Positions 50,793 through 59,700 of a stretch of DNA of 64,000 nt are shown here, in pieces (the first letter of the stretch is position 1; each line of letters opens with the position of its first letter). The stretch spans positions 8,618,501-8,682,500 of the forward strand of contig CM072878.1 of the NCBI GenBank assembly GCA_036937835.1, given 5' to 3'. The notes under the pieces were generated by a model. That model worked only from the letters and a program-made list of their open reading frames with translations, searched no databases and was not told the DNA's origin. Source of the stretch: Pampus argenteus (lineage: Eukaryota > Chordata > Actinopteri > Scombriformes > Stromateidae). The position numbers were made by a program, and so were the translations under genes.

Positions 50793-53700
50793 TGTATTAC
50801 AATGAATTTTTATTTTTTTTTAAATACTTTGCACAAAGACACACACTCAAAATACAGCAGTCAGATGCAGTAGATTTCTAATTCAATGCCTTTTCCCCAG
50901 AAGAATGCCCATGGTGCTCCTCAAACCTCTTATGCATGTCTGTGTGCATGTCGGGGGACTGACATAGCTCTTTCATGTAGCCGCTATGTTAATGAGCAGT
51001 TGAGATGCTGAGACTTGAAAGCTGCTTCTCAGCTCAGCCAAGCTCACACTCACACCTCAACATTTACAGGTCTGCTCGCATAACACATTACAGCATAAAC
51101 TGCCAGAGCAGACGCAACAATACCGTGAGTAAACGAATACCAAGAGACACGTGCACGCATGCATACCTGTCTATACATAAATAATAGCATAGCATACACA
51201 CACCCACGGTCCCTGAGGCTCTCTACTGAAATGCTCTTCTTGCGGCAGATTAACAAACGAGCCATGAATTCACTGAGCTACAGCACACCTGTAAAACATT
51301 ATAGTTATGGAACTTTATTGTATAGAAATAGACCAAATTCATCTCATATATCAATTTTTAAACAGGCCTTTAAAATATTTATTTCTTCACTATCTAAGTA
51401 AAAGTAAAAGTTTTGAGTAAAAACAGTAAAACTTCCATTGAAATTATTCATTTCAGATCAGATTTGATCCATCTATTGTTCCACTCTGAGAGCAAATGGC
51501 CTAATAAACAATAAAAACAAGAACAGCAGTGCCTAACAGATTAGATTTTTCTGTTATACATTTAACAATGTTCCCCGTGTCAACTGAATTCGGCGCTGCA
51601 ACTAATAGATGCATCAACAGAAAAACAAACAAAATGTACACTATGACACTTTTTCATCTAAAAGCAATCCAATGCAATTTTATCATGGTTAAAACACTGT
51701 GCAAAGCATATTAAGCTGTAACCATTAAAATAAATAATATACCAGTAAAACCAGTACACAATACACATGTGAGTAGACTTCCTTACTCATGCATTTTATC
51801 AGAAATTTTGGTGTACGACAGCAGCAAAGTATATGCCCTTGAAGAAAGGACATTTCATTACGAACCATCTACTCAAGAATATGTAGATGTAAATCTCGAC
51901 GTCTTGTCAAGCCGTGTTGTTAAAAGTCAATGATAATTCTGCCTGACATTGTTTATTTAAGAGGCGATAACATGAACTGACCCCAACCTCAGCCCCACCG
52001 TCTGCTTCTGACCCATCTTGAAGATCTGAGATAGCTCGCAGACAACTCAGTCCTGTAATTCATGTTAATAACATGCATGTGGAGCAGAGAGCATGATCTC
52101 ACATAGTCTGGCAGGACACGTGTGTGTGTACAGGATCAGGTGTCATCAACCTATAGGTTGATAAAAATACTAGCTGGATAACCCTGAGATGCTTTTTCAT
52201 TCCTTCTACTTTATTATTTCCCCCCCTTTTATTCCATCACCCTCAGCTCTGCTTTTCTGTCCTTTAACTGGTTCTTAAACTTTGGATTAGAACTGGGTTT
52301 GAGTTACAGCCTACATCCTCTCGTGAAATCACATATAAACTCGATTATAACACAAGTCCTGCAGTAAAAAAAAAAAAGCAAACAAACAAACAAAACAAAA
52401 CATCAGACAGTTCAGGGGGGGCGTCTCTTGTAAACTGCCTTGTTTGCTAGGTTCAAACAAATGATCACAACAAACCTGACCAAGAGTACTGTCTTACAGC
52501 TGGCTACATTTCCTAAATTTAAGGTACTTTTCAAATCAACAAAGGACCTAATTGTGGTGGGTACCCGACATGAAGTGCTAACAGCTAGTTGTACACAGCT
52601 GGAGTCCCAGTGTAACCCTGAATTAACTCAATGTGGAGCCATAGGCTGAAATGTTTTCAAAGCCCTATGCTGAAATGTATAATTCATGTTCTTTATATTT
52701 ACGGAGTTGGATGGAATAAAGCTGTAGACAGGGATAACAAGCCAACCACCTCATTTAATATTCAATATATTTCTACACTGCCCACAAAAAGTACCTTTTA
52801 TTATGTACAAACATTAATTCAAAGTAGATTTAATGTGATTTTTAATATTAAAGTGTCAACAAATCTCAAATGTAAATGTATGGAAATGCAAAATACACAA
52901 TCTCAATCATAATCTCAATGTTTCCATTGCTACTGTACAGGTCCTTTACAAACAAATAATGATAATTCAAACAAAGAGTTATAGAGCTAAAGAGCAGCTT
53001 TGTTAACTGTTATCTTACATGCGTACTCCATGAAACTGCTGTGATAGCTGCAGGAATTCTTTTACCTTGTTCCTAAAAATCAACACTGCTGAATTTATCC
53101 TCCCGTTTTTTATAAATAAATAAATAATATTTTAAACAAAGAGTTTGTGGTATTAAGTAAACCACAGAGGAATTCATGTATTCCTTACACATTATAAGTT
53201 GCACGCAACAGATTTAAATAGAAACTTTTCAACTGTCTCTTTCATTGTTGTCATTGTTGATACAATGACTGACACACTTAAAGTTGCTGTGAGTACCAAA
53301 CAGGGATTAGTTTGGAGCTCTCCGTGTATGTGTGTGTGTAAATGGTTGAACTGTGTTCCTACAAGACAAAGTTATCAGTGAGATACTTACATGAAAAAAA
53401 TAACATTTTAATAAGGTCTGCTTTGTAAACCTATGAGTTACATACAACCAACTTGCAAAATGAGATTGCGAGTTAGCTAATAACTAACACCCTGCACTTT
53501 TAGACCCTCTTACCTGGAATATAGCTATCCAAGCGTAACCAATATTGTCAAAGTTGACGGCTCCTTTATGAGGGTTGAAGTCCCCTGCGGAACAGTTGTT
53601 ATAATACTGGTTCCAGTTAACACAGCCGTTAACACTGGCCCCTCCCACCGCAGGAGTTGATCCAATCAAAGCCAAGCTTTGATGGGGAGCAGACAATGTG

Positions 53701-56700
53701 CACTCCTTATCGCCCTCAGCGTAGCGCGGCACATCGTGGCAGCGAAGCATCCCATTCTCTGCCGAGCAGATAAACGGGTTGTCTTCACCGTCCTCTGACA
53801 TGTAGTAAGAACTGATGGACAAGTTGTACATTCTGGATGGAAAAAGAATAATAAGAGCTTATTAGCACTAAGACTGAAAATGAAATATATGTTGTTACAA
53901 TACATAAGTTTATGTATGATTAAGGATACACTTGTGTTGTATGTGTCACAACTGGCTGTGGTATATTGTGATTACATCACAGCTAATGGGGGTTGTTTGG
54001 ACATATTAGCTAATAACTCAAGATGCTTTTGAACAATCCTGATTAAACTCACTGGAGACATTCTGTGCTATGTCCTGAACAGACACACAGGATTTTTTTC
54101 ACATTTGATAAATGGGGGGACAAATGGCACAACACTGTATGAGCAATTATTGAAATGTATGTATGTATGTATGTATGTATTGTACTGATGAAACAGGTGT
54201 GTGATTGGTGTCACACCATTAAACAGAATTAAACCAGCTAAAGTTACTATGCTCATGTTTGTGAAGCCTACTCAGTGTCGCTCGGAGCGGAATTTTATCG
54301 AGAGAAAAAAGGTTTGAACCCGCAAATTCCCCACTTGTGGCTATATTTAAAAATAGTACTGTAAAAGAACATTAAATGTCATAGCTGTAGTATGTGCTTA
54401 TTATACCACAGCTTTCAACCAATCGGATTACCTGTTTTATAAATTGGAAATATACACACACTGTGAACTGATTTGATGCCTGTTTCACATTACAGAATAA
54501 CATAATACAGAACATACGTCATTTGTGATTAGAAGCAGGGCACTTGGATCAGGAATTTGTTTGTCTAAAAATAGTCCTTAACAAACCTGGATTACATGTT
54601 AGCTGATAATGTAATCAGTATGAATGGATATAGCACTGAGCTCATTCTTTTATACCTCCAGCAGCAATGATCAACAACTCCCCTATACTTAAACTTGGAC
54701 TTTTCCACAGCATCCCAATCAGTGATTTCCAATCTAATCATGCAGACAGTATTACCAGCTGCACACTAATGGGATCTAATAGCTAATAGTTCAACAATCT
54801 AACTACAGCTGCAACCAGTAGAGCAAAGTATTTAAAGACCTTTCCGAGAAGCTTTACCCAGTGTGTAATGGCTCACGTCTATCTTAGCTATGCTGTCATG
54901 ACGTCACTACTTTTATATATTGCTTATTTCCTTTAGTCTTCAATTCAACTAGAGCTGCAGTTGCATTTATTGTAACTCCTGAAGACATCTGATATCAAAT
55001 TTTAAAAAAAGTTTTTGACGGACAGTGACATGTCAAAAACCATCTGTAGACACCTGACCATGTGACCATCCTACACAGCCACATTTGCAGCACAACTTAA
55101 CTCAAAGGCTCAGCTTGAAGTGGCCTCCATCAGTATCCATGGTGACAGATGTTTCCTACTTACGAAGAGCGATGCATGTGCATCCCCCAGTTTACCTGCT
55201 TTTTTATAACCTCCCTTTAAAAGTAGAGAGTCGTCCACAGCAGTGAGTGTGCCTTCATGCCAAGTCACATTTGTTCTTGAAGTGCTAGGACTTTCCTCAA
55301 ATCCAGTCATTACTGCTGTCATTTATTCTTCTAACTTGTTTGTCTGCTGCTATCTTGTTTGTGTTCTACCTTTCCAGCATTTGTTTGTCTGACTCCTGCC
55401 TTTGCAGCCCACATGCTGAATGTTTGCCTGCTTTTTCTCCCATACCTTCAAGCTGGTGTTAACTATAAATGTTGGCTTCTACAGAAATTAAAAGAAACTC
55501 TTATTTGAATCTAATGCATGTGATCTGATCCATGTAGAAGTCATTTTTTTTTAAATCATATGGAAGCTAATATGAGAAAAAGCTAATACGTATCACATCT
55601 GCGTGCATGTGCATGATAGAGTTAGGATTCATATTGTACCAGAGATCAGATAATCATTTGTAGAAGAAACACAGCAACATGCCTTGAATATGAAATATTA
55701 AACTGCTGTTCTCTTTCTGTCTCTCTCTATCTTTCTCTCTCCCAAACACACAAAGGATTCAGCAGCATTACCTCTGGTACAATTTGTGCCATTACATCAA
55801 AATCAGAATTAGTTAAACTGTGTGTCAGAGACAGTCTTGGCTTCCTGAGGTTGTGGACATTGAAGCGGTTTTTCTTTCCCTCTTGTATAATTTCACTTCC
55901 TACGGCTAAATTGGGTGACTGATCTTTTCTTTCGCTGCGTATGCGCCTGTTTTCCTGTCTTTGGCTTATATGATAGTCAGTGATTTTTTCGTCTATTGTT
56001 TTGACCTTATACATGAGGTGATATCTTGGATAATAATGGATAGATATATTTTCGCAGAGGTGCAGCAGCAGGACTGTTTGTGCCTGTTTACGGCGGCTGT
56101 CTTATGATCTAATGATGGCTTAATTAAGTTTGAAATGTTTCTTTTTATTTAGTCATTTTCTGTCTGTCTGAGTTATTTTATAAATATTTTATTATAATCT
56201 ACAGTCCAATAGTCTCACATTGTTCCAATTCACAGGCAGGTGCATTATACAGATATTAAATAATGTAGGGCTGAGACTAAAGAGTCTCATCAGCCTCTAT
56301 ATCTCTCTCTGTCTCTCCCTGCATCACCCTGTAAGTGTGTAAGGCCATACGGTGATTCACATCCTGAGGGTTCACTACACAGTTTGCATACTCTAACAAC
56401 TAGCAATTTCTGTTTTTGCTACAGGCAACAGCTGATTTTTACTCTCTTTGACACAACACAAACTCTAGCATGTTGAAAGAGAGAGCAAAAGAGAGACAGA
56501 AAGGCAAATGGATGTGAAGAAACAAAAGGGCAGAAAACTGACAGAAAGATCACGTTTGAGTTAAGTGCACATAGCACCGTGCTGGAGGCATTGCTGGTCA
56601 CTATATGGATGTGGAGAACAGTGCTTGCAAAGCAGGTTGGATGGTGGACTTATAACATCAAAACATCTCTGTTTTGCCTATATTAAAGGACAAAGATCAT

Positions 56701-59700
56701 AACTCCATTTACATCTTGCCACAAAGCCAATTTCAGATATGATCAAAGTTTTTGAAGAGGCAGTTGAATGGGATAATTTGTGCTACTTTCAGCCCAGAAC
56801 AAAATAAAGGAAATGCAAATACTGCATCACAAGACCAAACTGTACTTACGTTTTGATGTCTTTTTCCAGGAAGCAGCGGTTGCGCAATAGCCCCGCCCAC
56901 AGCTGGACTCCCACAATGCCAAAAATGAAAAAGACAAAGAAGCAGAGGAGGAGGACGTTCCCCAGCATGGGCAGAGTGTCCAACAGCAATGTCACCAAGA
57001 TCCGCATACCTACACAGAAATCATTATTTAGTCACGTGTTCATATACATCGTAAGATTATTGCATTTTCCATGCAGTGCAGCAGCTAGCCTTTCACTAGC
57101 TCTCTAGTTACTATGAAAGGTTGTCAGGATTGACAACCTTAATTGATCTTGTGAGCTTGGAACCCACAGCGTCATCCCTTCAGCCAATATAATTACACGT
57201 GATGACAATACACAAAGTGACAGTTTGACATTATTTAAAACTCACAGCTTCCCTGTGGCTAGTATTATCAAACCACATGCGTTCAGCATCCATCTCCAGT
57301 TGTCAGATGTGTTTAGCGTCAGCAGACTCAGGGATCCAGTTCCTGAGGTCCTCACAATGTGTATTGGCCCTTCTCACACATATCACAGCCTTGTCACACT
57401 GACCACACTCAAATATATCCATATTATTCTTTGGCAGTGACACAGTGTTGCTGCTAATTTTGACAGTGGTAATGATATTTAAATATAAATCACGCTAAGT
57501 ATCCAGAATTGAATCTCCAGACTGTTTGTGCTGTGCCCCTGCATCTGACCCATATTGTCCAGAAGATTATTATTCATTATTTATGCCTTTTTCAGCAATC
57601 TAATGTGACACAGCTGGTAAACTCAGTGCCTGTTGAGCTAGGTGTTGAGCTAGGTGTGTGTACTGTGTGTGTGCACACGCAGTGTGCAAGACAGTTGGCA
57701 GAGGATTTGCAGGAGCCACCCTGCACGAAGCAGCCTTGTAAACATGAAATAAACAGAGAATGGTGTTTACTGTATCTAGGGTACAGCACAAAAAACACAT
57801 ATAACATCTGTCTAACAATAGATAGTTCCAATCTATTTAGGCAGAAAGACATACAGAGAGCACAATGGTGGTGGAGAAAAACTTTAGCATGGAGATCTGT
57901 GTGGCTGGCTTGTACCCACAAACACATGATCACTGATCACACATCTTTCATGAAAAAGAAAACAAAAGGATTGAGTGTAAAAGACACAGAAAGAGAGGAA
58001 AAATGGAGGAGGTGAGCTGGTTTCTGGTTGCGTGTACCTGTGAGTATGTGAATCTTTGGGCTTTGAGGTATGTTTGTGTCTGTCTGTATCTACACTGACC
58101 TTGTAATACCTCTTCTTTTAATTCTCTCCCTCTTCCCTCTCTGCATCTACTGCCCTGTGTCAGTCCCCCCCTCATCAGCGAGCAACTGAAAACTTGTTAT
58201 CTCTCTTGATATAAATATCTTCTAGTTTTACCTTACCATTTCTATTAATGTATAGATTGCTCATTATTTTTAATGTTACGTTTTCCATAAAAGAGTCTTC
58301 ACTCCGAAATCAATGATTTACGTTAAGAGGACTTGCTTTATGTCCCCACAAGGGGGGTGAAGTCCCCACAACGACTGTGTAAAAATATTTACGTCTCACC
58401 AACGTGAGCAATACCTGGATATATATATATATATATAGCTTTTTATGCCCAATAAAATCAGACTGAAACAGCTGTGTACAACAAGAGAGAAAAATAGAAA
58501 TGTTTAAAAGGCTGTCTGTAAATATGTTTAAGAGAGGTGTATTGAATAAAATGGCTCCCATCGCTGGAAGTCTCAACCTGAAAAACTGCTTGGCTCCTTG
58601 CCTAATGTATGCTGGTTAATAATCTAGTATGGTGTTATGACACTATTGTCTAGTGATCCTCTTTAGCTGTAGATTCATGACCATCTCTGTCATAGTGCTT
58701 TTAGGAAAATGACAAACTATGCACAGGGTCTCACGCGGTACAACCTCTGGGTGTGAGATTAAAGGAAACATCAAGTCCTGGAACACTGATCAATTTACTG
58801 TTAAGAGGTAAGAATAAAAAAAATATAAGAATAAAAAATACTATTGTTTTCCCCATGTAGTTTTTCTTGCACTGCTCAATGCAAACCTGTTGAATGAGAA
58901 CAGTTGGCTAGCATTATATAGCACAGGATCTCAGTAACGAACAGTAACGAACTGTGCTGTATCCCCTGTTACGATAAGACAGTGTCATTGTTAGGCAATG
59001 AAAAACATTTAGTCTGCAGCAGATCAATAAGCATAATTACTAATAAAAAAAAATATTAATTCTTATGAATATAAACCAGAATTAAAATTGCTGCATAATG
59101 TAAATGTTATAAATATGAAATGTTATCAAATAATGACTACAAGGGCTTTCCTTGGGTAATAATGCTAGTCAAGTGCACTCACTCAACATATTCCTTTTCT
59201 TTGTGTTTTCCTCATCCTACCAGCTAAATTCATTTATAAATAGCTAGAAGGAAAAACATCCATGCTTTAGGCAACAAGTTTTGTAGAGTGCTGCGGTGTG
59301 CTAAACTGTTAGCACTGACTAAAACAGCAAAAGACAGCATTATACTCATCACTTATGAGGGTAGGTAAACCCTTAGGGTATTTATAAAAAAAAGAAATTC
59401 CTGCAAGACATGTACTTACTTGGTACTCTGTTGATGGCTCTCAGTGGCCTGAGTACTCGGACGGTACGGATGGCTGACAGACTGGCGTTTTGGCCATCCA
59501 GAGAATACTCCATCACCCTGAAGACACAGTTGCATTCCGACAAAGGCAGGGAGAGAGAGAGCGACAACATTGAGAACACCAAAAATATAATAATGCTTAT
59601 AATGGCATCAGCCCACATAATTATTGGACATTTGACATTTAATTATACAGAGTCACAAGCTCTTTCGCCTCCCTATATGTAGTCTATATTACAGCACCCA

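Larger units (their letters stand above)
50738..53513 (-). other. cacna1h: Intron (between turret and filter exons, domain I)
   Basis: 2.8 kb. Ends (transcript sense) in a long CT microsatellite that serves as polypyrimidine tract. Holds one copy of a direct repeat (52,994-53,112) whose partner lies on the other side of the filter exon. No additional exon seen. Confidence 0.6.

Noticed and set aside
57509..58015. 168-codon open frame on the plus strand
   Set aside because: Lies inside a channel intron, antisense, with no recognisable domain or splice structure.
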